DNA of 64,000 nt, from contig OX485807.1 in NCBI GenBank assembly GCA_950295325.1, positions 29,607,666 through 29,671,665 of the forward strand, given 5' to 3'. Positions 48,758 to 59,100 of the stretch are shown piece by piece (within the stretch, counting starts at the first letter, position 1; every line of letters starts with the position of its first letter). The notes under the pieces were generated by a model that worked only from the letters and a program-made list of their open reading frames with translations, was not told where the DNA came from and ran no database searches. Origin of the DNA: Polytrichum commune (Eukaryota; Streptophyta; Polytrichopsida; Polytrichales; Polytrichaceae). Position numbers and translations under genes: made by a program.

Positions 48758-49961
48758 CCATGTCTAACACAAAAAAAAGACAATATGATATTAGAATCCC
48801 TAGGATGAAGACACAACTACAAAAGGGGATTCACATGGAAAATGAATTACCTTAGGACACGGAGATGTCACTTCGGCGAAGTCGGCATTAGCATCTGAAG
48901 CATGTTGTCAACGAGGTGGAGTGGCAGTATGGTTTTTAGGTCGTGTATGCAATGGAGAATGTTGTTAGGATACATGGAGGTTATTGCATGGAAGAAGGAC
49001 ATTGTGTGCAAGAGTCCATGGGAAAGTTGAACAAGTGCAACAAGAATGGATTATGGCCAACTAAGTCCAAAATATTTAAAAAGGACGTAACAAACATAAT
49101 GCCCAAGAACACAACTAACAATGTCGAAGTGGTATGATACAATCATTGAATCAACTACAAGTTTGCCACGGGCGAATGCATGTGGGACAATGACAAACGA
49201 ATACCACATGCAACCAGGAAAAAATGAATGTGGGATGTTCCCAAATTCTTATTGGAAATAGCAGGGTAAATTCTAACACCGTTGTGTTGCAAAGTAGTAG
49301 ATTCTCATATACATATATTCATGACCACAACGACCTTACATGAGGAAATCTACAAAACCAAAACAAATTTTAACTAAAGTTGAAAGCCAACAAAGTTTGA
49401 GTTCCACATATGTCTAATAAAAATTACACTATGTGCAAAAGTGCACTAATGGTGGCTCCAATAGGGTGTCTACATAGACATCTGCGCCTGTGGAATCATA
49501 CGAGCGGAAGTCAATATTTTATGTCTAGCCAATGCATTCTTATAAATCTGTGAACTTGGCAACTCTAGATTGAAGGGTCCCTGGCCTAATGGATATGAGT
49601 TGCTCCCCACAAAATCCGGGACATAATGTTGAGAACTCAAGAGCCTCTGCAGGTTATTATGGAGAATATCCAAGCTTTGGTTTGACAGAAACGGGGGATG
49701 GTTAATGTGGCTCCCATGAGGGTTTGAGATGCATTTGTAAGGGGAGCCATCAACAACTAATGTAGTTCTATGAGAGGGTTGCTTCGCATGTGACACTTGA
49801 TGCATCCAGCTCCACTAAAAAAATGCGCATAGGTCCTTCATGAAGAAGCTTGAATCAACATTCACATGACTAGGAAGATTTTGTCCGCTCTCAACTTTCA
49901 TAATGTGAAACATTTCTTGCCCAAAAAAAAACTCGGGATGTCTACAACCTTTGAAGAAATG

Positions 49962-50245
49962 TTAGACAATTGGCTTGAGATTCTTCACAAGCTTTAACGA
50001 CCAGACGACAATATGCAAGTTTGAATGCACAAAACGCAAAAAGTGTCCCAGTCCTTGGCTAGGTATGAGGACACTATATGAGAGAAATAGTGAAGCCAAC
50101 TCCCCATTTATCATGAGGCTATGTTGTGATGCAAAAATCTTCTTGGTGTTGACATTGTTGCACTTTGTTGACCTTACAAGAATCCCGTTGACATCCAACA
50201 CTAACCATATCTTCTCTCTCCGATGGACAACAATACTTGGAGAGG
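49962..50245 (-). CDS. FCP1/NIF-like phosphatase domain exon, incomplete
   Basis: Minus-strand codons from about 50245 read KIWLVLDVNGILVRS, then a Pro-rich turn and GLGHFLRFVHSNLHIVVWS, ending at a stop at 49962. This order matches the FCP1 homology domain of the HAD phosphatases: strand I with the catalytic loop, then a P.L..FL helix, then VVWS. The family motif I is DxDG(T/V); here it is DVNG, so the second Asp is Asn and catalysis is doubtful. Only the first half of the domain is present. Neighbouring minus-strand frames at 49470-49805 and 50830-51150 may be other exons, but joins could not be proved. It probably belongs to a repetitive, transposon-associated family. Confidence 0.4.
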
Positions 50246-50829
50246 TAAGGATCTGGCGATAACAAAATTGAAAGTCATTCTAAAGGATTTTAATCTAAGA
50301 AAACAATAGTATGGGTAGACATGAGTAATGCATTTGTAAGAGAAAAAATAGCTACATATCTAATTAGCTTTGCGACTTTACACAGAATATCGTACCGTAG
50401 GAGGCACTTGGTCCTCTATTAAATGACATGTGACCACATGCACACACAACTTATAAGAACCACATGGTCAAATCCATGCTCTCCCATGGGCGTTCACCCG
50501 TGGACACAATATCAAAAAACCCAAGTAGAAGTATTAGTTATGAGAATATAGTTTGTATGGAAATAGACAAATGAAACGCCCGTGGATCCAAATTCATTCA
50601 AATTACACTATACAAGATACCTTGAGCTTGTAGGCGGGGGGAATCCGCAGTATGTACAGGGTCGCCATGAGAACTCGCTAGATAGACATCCCCTTCAGCC
50701 GCAAGCAACACATGTTGCAAAGAAACTTTCAGTATTCATAACGACCTTGTTTTCAAAGCTTTCAAAGTACAAAATTGCAGTGGGGGTATATTTTATCATT
50801 TCGGACGATGCCGCATGAGCCCCAGCAAA

Positions 50830-51822
50830 TCAACCGGCATGAGGGCTTGAGGATTCAACAGCTAAAACATGGACTTCGCTCCTCGGAGTTTCTGTTATAC
50901 CACTAATGTCAGTGATCTTCAAGGTAGAGTCCACGACACTATCAGCTCGTGTAGCCATGGATCCCTCAAATTGACCTTGTTCTTGACATTCTTTTGGCGC
51001 TTCAAATAATGTCCATCTCTTTCTCATTTTTTGTAATGAAGCGACATCAAGAATATGTTTCACATTGACTGCTTCACAAAACGTTGGAGTGGAAGAATAA
51101 GCAAACATCTTATGATAGTCATATGATTTGTATATGTGCGTCATGTTCAATTGTACATTCTCAGGAACTTTCTACAAATATTTATCCACAAATGAGGTAA
51201 AATGCACCTTGTTCTTCTCATCCGATTCCTTGCCTTTGTCTTTTTCCGATGCCTTCGGTGGAGGTCTTGTAGCAAATATTGGGCGAGGGTCATCAATGAA
51301 ATTGAGTTTCACCTTACTATACTCAAGCTTCCCATAATTCTCATCCTCGGAATCGTCTGTCATGTAGTCGGCAAACGTTCCCCGAACCCGATTTGGAACT
51401 TGATCTCTCACCCTCACCATCACATCTAATTCCACACGTCTTTCGAGCATATTGTCATCACTTTCCAAACAAATCACTTCAGTTCAAATAACCACCTCTG
51501 CTTCATAAGACGGTGACGCGGCTATAGGCTCCTCCCCAACTACAACTACAGTGGATTCCACATGTGGTCGCCCTTCGTCTAGGACCTCGAGAATGGCAAC
51601 AATCTCCTCGACAATTGAGCTGACGTTTAAATCGGCGCTTGCCCCTTCAACATACACGGCTTCGGACCTCTTCACATCTGCTGGAGCATCTACCACATTT
51701 TGAGATTCAATTAATATTTCATGCAAAGGGCAATCGGCTAGATTTCGAGTTTGTGTTACAGCCTCATGGGCCACGACAATATGCCCAAGGATAGGTGCAC
51801 AGACATTATCATCCTCCAACAA
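50830..51822 (-). CDS. Uncharacterised minus-strand open frames, possible exons of one gene
   Basis: Three minus-strand frames (51484-51822, 51172-51477, 50830-51150) lie end to end with little gap. The first is Val/Glu-rich and acidic. The second has a mixed charged segment (YMTDDSEDENYGKLEYSKVK). The third has FEAPKECQEQGQFEG. I recognise no domain. Their order between the acidic frame at 52145-52780 and the FCP1-like exon suggests a single decayed or multi-exon transcription unit running leftward. Function is unknown. Confidence 0.3.
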
Positions 51823-52144
51823 TTGTGCTTCACCACCTACAACACCTTTATGACTTAGCCAAATTCACCCTCGCGATCAAGACTAGAAGGATCAATAACC
51901 TCTTCAAAACGAGAAGTGGCTCCAACTCTAGGAGGATGTAGAGATTTCCTTCCTTTTTGGAAAGCTTTCATTTTCCTCCTCGCAGAAGGTCTTGATGTGG
52001 ACCTTGGAGCAGGAGTAACTTCTAGCCGAGCCTCTTGTGCTGACTGCGGTGCACCAACTGGACATGGATCCTCTTCAGATTCTTTGAACGAATCAACATC
52101 TAGTTATTCTAGACTTGCTCTAGATGTATCAAATTGTCGATCCT

Positions 52145-52780
52145 TCATCCCGATGTACATGGAATCTCGGATGAAAAAAATCCCACAGGGATATGAAGGT
52201 TGTGATCGGGCTCTGGACGAACAACCTTTTCGAAGAGGGAAACGTTATCTTCCCCCTCCCCCTTCACAACTCCCACGGGTAAACACCCGTCGGCAACCTC
52301 AACTTCCGGCAATTGAATAAGTTCCATGGGTGAAAGCATGTGGGAGAGCCTGCCATCCCTTCCACCCTTGATATCTCCTATGACCTCTTCATCCTCCTCC
52401 TCCTCCTCCTCCTCCTCCGCCTCTTCCTTTTCAGACACCCCTAGGTCATACAATGGATTATGTTGTGGGGTATGTTGTTGAGCATGCTCACCTTGCCGAG
52501 CTAGAACATCCTCCTCATTTTCCTCATTTTCCTCTTCTTCTTCATCTCCTTTCTCATAAGTGTCATTGGCATGCATGCTTCTCCTCTGGCGATCAATATC
52601 TGAATCCACTTCGTTATGACCTTCTTCCTCTTCGATATCATGGTTAACCATTTTTCCTTCTTCATACCACCTTCGTAGGCTCCAATCAACTGCCGTGTGA
52701 GCCCAAAATCGTGCCCACATGTGGTGATTAACTCTTCGAACCCAATTTTTGTTTGACTTTGATGTGTTATGTTTATTCAC
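52145..52780 (-). CDS. Uncharacterised acidic open frame
   Basis: A 211-codon minus-strand frame starts within the LTR-like sequence at 52780. Long Glu runs at about residues 75-90 and 120-135 come from GAG/GAA repeats, and the C-terminal part is ordinary in composition (MELIQLPEVEVADG). Two copies of the dispersed palindrome (52272 and 52324) are translated within it. It could be the gag-like first frame of a retroelement, since it begins beside a primer-site-like motif, but no zinc knuckle or capsid motif is visible. Confidence 0.3.
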   Translation of the reverse strand: MNKHNTSKSNKNWVRRVNHHMWARFWAHTAVDWSLRRWYEEGKMVNHDIEEEEGHNEVDSDIDRQRRSMHANDTYEKGDEEEEENEENEEDVLARQGEHAQQHTPQHNPLYDLGVSEKEEAEEEEEEEEDEEVIGDIKGGRDGRLSHMLSPMELIQLPEVEVADGCLPVGVVKGEGEDNVSLFEKVVRPEPDHNLHIPVGFFSSEIPCTSG

Positions 52781-54200
52781 AAAACATAAAAAGAGTGAAG
52801 TGTGGTGTGGATTTAAGATTAGGCATTAGAATGTGTTGTGTGATTATTTCAAGGTTGAATTCAATAAGAGTATGCCTTGATAATGTGAGTAGGGGGTAAG
52901 GTGAAGCAAGGTGAGCTCCGCGGGTTAAATGCCCACTTTTGGATCCACCTTGGTAGTTTAGGAAGAAGGAAGCTTGGTGGATGGGGATTAGTCCCTACTT
53001 TGGAGGAGAAGGTTAAAGGATTGTGATTGGGGGTGCTAATCTTCTCACCCTATCCTCACCTCTCTCTCCCTCTCTCCCTCTCTCCCTCTTTGCTACTTAA
53101 GGTGTTTTCTCTCTCATTTTCCTCTCTCTCCATCAAGTGCTCTCAAGGGAGCAAGCTCTTAAGAGCTTGAGCCACGTGGGTGGGTTATTAGTTTTTAGTG
53201 AAGGTAGTTAGTTAAGCTCTCTCTCTCAATGCCTTCCAAGTGGGGGAGCTCTTAGAGTTTAAGATTGGACGTGTTGATTAGTTAGTAGTTAGTGAAATTA
53301 GCGTATTAGATTAGTTCATTACTTAGGAGCATGGAAAAGGAAAGAAGGAGAAAGACTTAGAAAACATGTGATTAGGGAATGAGAGGGTTTGTATTAAGGT
53401 GCAACTAGTAGCTGGGTTATCCATTCGGGTATTGTAACTCCATGGACTTAGACTGTAGCTGGCTGCTGGTGGGTTAGACCACACCGAGACCGTGGCAGAC
53501 TGCAGCTAGGCTGCTAGGGGTTAGACCACACCGAGACTGTGGCAGACTGCAGCTGGGCTGCTGGTGGGTTAGACCACACCGAGACCGTGGTGACTGCAGC
53601 TGGGCTGCTGGTGGGTTAGACCACACCGAGACTGTGGCAGACTGCAGCTGGGCTGCTGGGGGTTAGACCACACCGAGACCGTGTAGACTGCAGCTGGGCT
53701 GCTGGTGGGTTAGACCACACCGAGACCGTGGTAGACTACAGCCGCAAGGCTTAGCAACAAATCATTTTAGACCATCTAGGGGTTAGCAAGGCTAGTTCAA
53801 TTAGTAAGTGTTAGCACATAAAACAAAAAAACTAAATCACATTAGGCCACTTTAGGGGTGGCTAAATAGTTAGATTCATTGGGCTAGTTGGTACCACGTG
53901 TGGGTTGTATGAGTGTGTTTAACCATTGATAAAAGTGTTTTTCAACACTTGCACCGATCGGTCAAAATAACTCACTTGCATTATTAATGGAGAATGTGGA
54001 GAACTCTTGCAATGGCAAGAGAAATGGGGTGAAGATCAAGAGAGTGAGGGGAATGTCCGTAAGGGCATGTGCGGCTAAAGCCACGGATTGGACTCTTGAG
54101 AAGGCCAACTCTAGCACGAGCCAAGAGGCCAACATTAATAAAGCACAATGAGTGAGCCAATATGTGTTCATTTGAACATGAAAATTACCTTGCACATGGT
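52697..54200 (-). mobile_element. LTR-like sequence next to a primer-binding-site-like motif (copy A)
   Basis: At 52697-52719 the plus strand reads GTGAGCCCAAAATCGTGCC then CACA, followed by TG at 52720. In minus orientation this is an LTR end (..CA) followed by a sequence resembling the tRNA-primer site of plant Ty3/gypsy elements (TGGxxCCGTT type). The following 200 bp or more resemble the sequence after a near-identical motif at 57985. The sequence also holds CT-rich tracts (53057-53130) and the 47-bp minisatellite. The outer boundary and the partner LTR were not found, so 54200 is only a guess. Confidence 0.4.
53451..53745 (+). repeat. 47-bp minisatellite, six copies
   Basis: Units of about 47 bp (GACTGCAGCTGGGCTGCTGG, then GTTAGACCACACCGAGACCG) begin at 53451, 53498, 53545, 53592, 53640 and 53686, with a decayed seventh at 53734. 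Copies differ by single-base changes and small deletions, indicating recent expansion. Confidence 0.92.
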
Positions 54201-54343
54201 TCAATATTGTAATAGATAAATGTGATTCTCAAAGTCATCACCCGGACTAGGACGCTAAAGGATGGTGGATTTGGCCTCACATGCCGCAAACATTTTCATC
54301 TTATCATTCTCAAACATTTCAACCGGCACAATGTTGACAACCT

Positions 54344-57312
54344 TCATATCCAAGGCCTGCAAAAAACAAAGAATAAACAAAATACTATTAGAATGGTAAA
54401 ACCAATATATATTGCCAAGACAATGATACACACCAAAAATTCAATAAATACTAAGGAAAAAAAATGTTGAATACTAACATGGGCCACTATATGCGCCTTA
54501 TTTCCTCCACAAATATTCAGGAAAAATGTCCCCTCAAAACATGAAGGTTTGATGATGTCAATGCAGGTCTGCATCCTCAATTCCCCCTTGATTAGGCTTC
54601 TGGAGGATTCATTAAGATACATGATTTTCACTGAATATCGCTTATATCGCCCCGGATCATGCACATGCAATATCTTGCGACTTCTATAAAGACGCATAAC
54701 AACCTCCGAACTTAATTCGTTTCTATTGGGAAAAAATCAAGTCATAACCCAAAGAACACTTGATTCGAAGAAACAATCACGGGATGCAATTTTCTCCTCT
54801 TTAGTCCTATGGTAGAATGCATCACAAAATCTTACTGTGTTTGGTAGGTACGTCTTCAGAACATTGTGAATGAAATATTGATATGGATATTTGGAAATCA
54901 TTGTTTACAATTGGGGGGCTTCCAAAATGCTTGGAAAATCCCGACGAAGACCTTGTAGAGTGCCATCTACAACCTCCTTAATACGCGAGCCACTGCCAAC
55001 TCCCACTTGGACTCCGGGAAGAAACCTTGTGCCCATATACGCATGGATTATTGGTACAAATGACTGTCCCACAACACTGAAGTGATATGTGTTGTCGATA
55101 AACAATATGACATGTTCCTCCGAGATTTCAGTGGAGGTAGTGACTAGTATATTTTTCACTCCTTCTTTAAACCGTCCAGGAATAAGTATTCTATTCTTTG
55201 CGGGGTTCAAAGCGGCAGTTCAGTACTCCCCTCCAACCAAATCGTTCTCAATGGAGTTCTCAAAAATTGTTTCCATGCTTCCACGTTCTCCATTTCGCTC
55301 GATCAATAGTTTTTTTCTACTCAAGTTGACCAAAGTATGGAGGGGTAGAGTTTAGACACCCTGCCATTGCGTTGTACGTCTCATTCTTCTTCTTCTTATT
55401 CAACGTCCACTCGCCAACAGTCTTCAAGGTATGTTGAGGATGCTTATCACCCTCTCTGGTGACAAGAATTTGATATGTTACCAAGTCAAACTCCAACTCT
55501 GTCAAGCCTCGAGTTTGCTTCAAGTCGTTTTTGACCATTTTCATGAATTTAAAGCCCTTTGTATCCTCCATGAGGCCGAGGGTCTTTGGATCTATATACT
55601 CACTACTCTCATAGTCCCTGATTATTCGCTCCCACTTATTTCATACATCATCGCTGAATACATGCAAAACGTGCTTCATGATCAAATTGGCCTCCTTTTC
55701 CACCCGAAATATCCACATGATGTACGTAATGAAGGCCTGTGAAATCAAAGACCAAAAATGAGTTGCACATTCATGTGATATCCAATATCAGCAACACCGT
55801 GACCAATCACCCACGGGTGAACACCCGTGGGCGTCATTGAAATGAGATCTTAAAAGGACCAGGTTTAGAAAACACCTTCCACTTCTTGAAAGCATCTGAG
55901 TTGTTTGTCTTCTTACGCATAGTTCGTTGTGGTCTTCTTCGTCTAATCCATGTCTTCCTAGCGTGCTAAATGCACTCCACCCATGATGGAAAACGCATTT
56001 TGTATTCACTATCCAGATTAAGAACACCAGAAAGGTGGAACAAAGGGTTGTCATCACTGTCAGGTGCCCAAACCACATTACATGGCCATTTTGGAAAAAA
56101 AAATTAACCTCTTCAGTGTTATTGGGTTCATTCACATACTCCAGACAAACTACCAACATGTGTTGTCCATTGACAACTTGAAACGATATGTCTTTAACTT
56201 CATCAAAATTGGCAGGTTTTCTATTTCTATATGAAGGAACAATTATGAGGAAGTTAGAATAATTCTTCAACATGAAGGCATAGTTGAATAACCAAGTCTT
56301 CATCTCTTTCAAATGCGCTTCAGATATGGGTCGACAATTATATCCTACATCTCCATGCTCTATATTGAAAATGCTCATAAATCCATAGATTCTTTCGCCA
56401 AATATCCACACCCTATTGTATTTGTTATTGAAAAGCTCTATGTCCATCAACATGTTTCCAACCGATTTGTCTGGAGGCCCACTCTTCAATCTTTTGGGAG
56501 TCTTCTCGACCTCAAGAAAAAGACTATGATTGGGTATCTTCTTTCCCCCTCTTGGGAACAACATCCTCATCGGGATTGTCTTGGATAATCACGTCTTGGT
56601 TTTTGTCAGGTCTCATCTTTTTCCTGTATATTTCCACTTGAACATCGGCAATATCCTTTTTCTTCCCATCTCGGATTTGTATTTTCTTCAAAGATGCTTC
56701 TAGCCTTGCTGCCTTTGCGTCCTCAATCATAACCTTCACTTGACGTAAAGCAAATTTATAGTCTTCCTCGATCATTATTGTTTTCTCCTTCATGGTCTTG
56801 GTGTGCTCATTTGTTTCACAATAGGTAATATAATAAGTTAAAAATTCACCATTCAATAGGCGGATGTTCTCTCCCTCATTGTTTAGCTCTCCATTAACAT
56901 CTGCATAGGAAAAAAACTCCACAAATCTTGCAACCTTGAAGTCCTTCTTCTGCTTTGCCAACTTGCACATTATCAATACTCGTCTCCCATCTGCTTGAAT
57001 GTCCAATATTTGTTTTGCTTTCATGTATTTCCTCCATGTGGAGCTATTTCCAGTCTTGGTGTACAATGACAACATCGTTGTCTCTTTGAAACCACTGTAT
57101 TGCATGAATCATTGAATATCTTCTCCCAAAACGTCAATATCCCAATTCACCACTCTGGCTACACCTCCAGACACTGTAGAAAAACAACATTTGCACTTGT
57201 TAGTACTCCAAATAGTTTGATATATTCTCAAATTCGATAAATTACATAATACTTGGGTAAACATAGGTATTGTGGATCTACCTTTACGAGTTGTTTGTTT
57301 GGTTCTCGCCAT
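54344..57312 (-). pseudogene. Broken gene with a histone H3-tail-like N-terminus and a possible ParB/DGQHR-like segment
   Basis: The first exon (57282-57312) encodes MARTKQTTRK and ends at a GT. The next exon begins at 57173, after TTTTTCTACAG, and continues VSGGVARVVNW. Against the H3 tail, residues A1-T6, R8, K9, G12, G13 and A15 agree. An in-frame TGA at 57109 then interrupts it. Beyond this come a charged, coiled-coil-like stretch (56524-57105) and a frame (55788-56570) with ISFQVVNGQHMLVV, resembling the NGQH/DGQHR signature of ParB-like folds. Further coding-like frames follow at 55317-55571, 54905-55210 and 54344-54697. I cannot fix all introns. The TGA and a frame change near 56.55 kb suggest decay or missed introns. 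It lies just inside an LTR-like copy, so it may be transposon cargo. Confidence 0.4.
55810..55831. repeat. Best copy of a dispersed 22-bp palindrome
   Basis: Perfect 10-bp arms CCCACGGGTG and CACCCGTGGG flank a central AA. Close variants occur at 48093, 49166, 50482 (opposite orientation), 52272, 52324, 57440, 62171, 62224 and 62277 (opposite orientation), all within 48-62.3 kb. Nothing similar was noticed in the first 48 kb. Confidence 0.85.
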
Positions 57313-57984
57313 CTCTCTTCAAATGAGAGATCACTGCGATACCTCTATGCACCTGAATGAATCACTCACTATTTATTACATTTGTCTATCTACAACCCAT
57401 ACCCTTTCTCATTCAATAACACAACCTCATATTGCAAGGCCCACAGGTGAACGCATGTGGGACACCCCCCTCCCTTCCTCACTCCTCCCAGGTCCCAAAG
57501 GGACCCTTCTTTATTCAATCCTAAAGTAGATAAACACCGTCACTTTATATTCTTTTGTTTTTCCCTCCCAAATACCCAAAATCCTTAAACACATTGTATC
57601 CGCTCCCAAACACCTCTACATCCCTTCCTATATTTAATCTCCTCCCAAATACAGCAAGGAACAAACAAACACCCCAACACAACACCCCAAAACGTTTTGT
57701 TGGTTTAGGCTTTGTAACCACCCCGAATAATGCCTACATCGCACATTTTTATAACCCACTCCCAAACATGTCAAAACCCCAAACTCATCGACATCGATTC
57801 ATTTTTTTAATCCCCCCAAAATATGCCAAACACAACATCCACAACCCTCTCTTTAGTCCGTTCACAGACATATCCCAAACATATTCACATTCTTCTAATC
57901 CCTTCGTAAATACGTAAATATGTAAGTATGTGGAGATCCATTCAAAATCAAAATCCTCAAAATCCTCAAAATCGTAAATACGTT

Positions 57985-59100
57985 GTGAGCCCAAAAACGG
58001 TGCCCACATGTGTTGCTAAACCCTTATGAGTTCATTAAGATTTGATTCTTATTTTATTTTATTAAGTTGAAATATCAAAAGAGTAAAGTGTACCGTGGGG
58101 ATACGTTTTAAGTTCAGGCTTGTGTGTGTGTGTTAAGTGGGTAATTGCGTGATCAGTTGGGTGATTAAAGTAGCCTTAAGTATAATAGCTGGAGGAGAAA
58201 GGCCCATGGTTTAAGTGTCCGACTTAGGGCCTTCCCATGTTGGTTTAGGGGTCGGGGTTTAGTGGATTAGGCCTAGGAAGCCGGACTCTAGGAGGGGTCC
58301 CCACGTGAGCTTGGGGATGCTCTCATTCAGCGAGGGGGAATGTAGATAGGTTTTTAGATTGGGTTCCAATTAAGAAAACCACACAGGGAAGACCAAATGA
58401 GTGTCAGGTGTTACATCTAGGGATCACCATTAAGTTAATTGATAGATCACAAGGGAATTAAGGTGAATTTAGGACAACAAACACAGGGAAAAGGACTTCT
58501 AAAGTGAGTTTTAGGAATGATTTAATTAAGGTTAAGGGTCACTCATAGCAGTACATGCAATTGATCAGTCACTCCCTTACAACCCACTCTCGTCAGTAAC
58601 ATCACTCTTATAATGTGTTTTGCCTTACAGGGAGTCACAGCTCAGCCATAGACATTTGGGTATGCCATAGTCTTAGAAACCCAAGGCAAGAACGCCTTGA
58701 GATGACCATAGTCTCTTCAAATAAGTAACCAAGGACTATCGGCCATACCACAGGTTAGGAAACATCACAATCACACGTGACTCTCCTACCTATGGATCAA
58801 ATGAATTAATTGATTTACTTCAATATCTCAAAGTTGCATTACTGTTTAGTCATTTTAGACTTATCAAAATTAAATGGAATTTTAACATATTAGAATTAAT
58901 TGTTATAACGTACAAAAGTCTAATTACGAGTGACGGGAACCTAGTGAACGAGTCTAAGCGAAGCGAACCGGACCGGGACCGAAAGCGTCTAATGGCAAGA
59001 CCATAGTCTACACGGCACGGCCATAGTCTAGTTCCAAGTAACGAGTCTCACAGAGAGGGCTATAGCCTTAGTAACAATTAACCAGTAACCAGTCAGCGTC
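57985..59100 (-). mobile_element. LTR-like sequence next to a primer-binding-site-like motif (copy B)
   Basis: Bases 57985-58008 (GTGAGCCCAAAAACGGTGCC then CACA), followed by TG at 58009, repeat the junction seen at 52697-52720. The next 200-250 bases keep the same order of phrases (AGAGTRAAGTGT, GGTTTAARTGYCC, GTTTAGG), so these are diverged members of one family rather than a matched LTR pair. The right boundary is uncertain. Confidence 0.4.
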
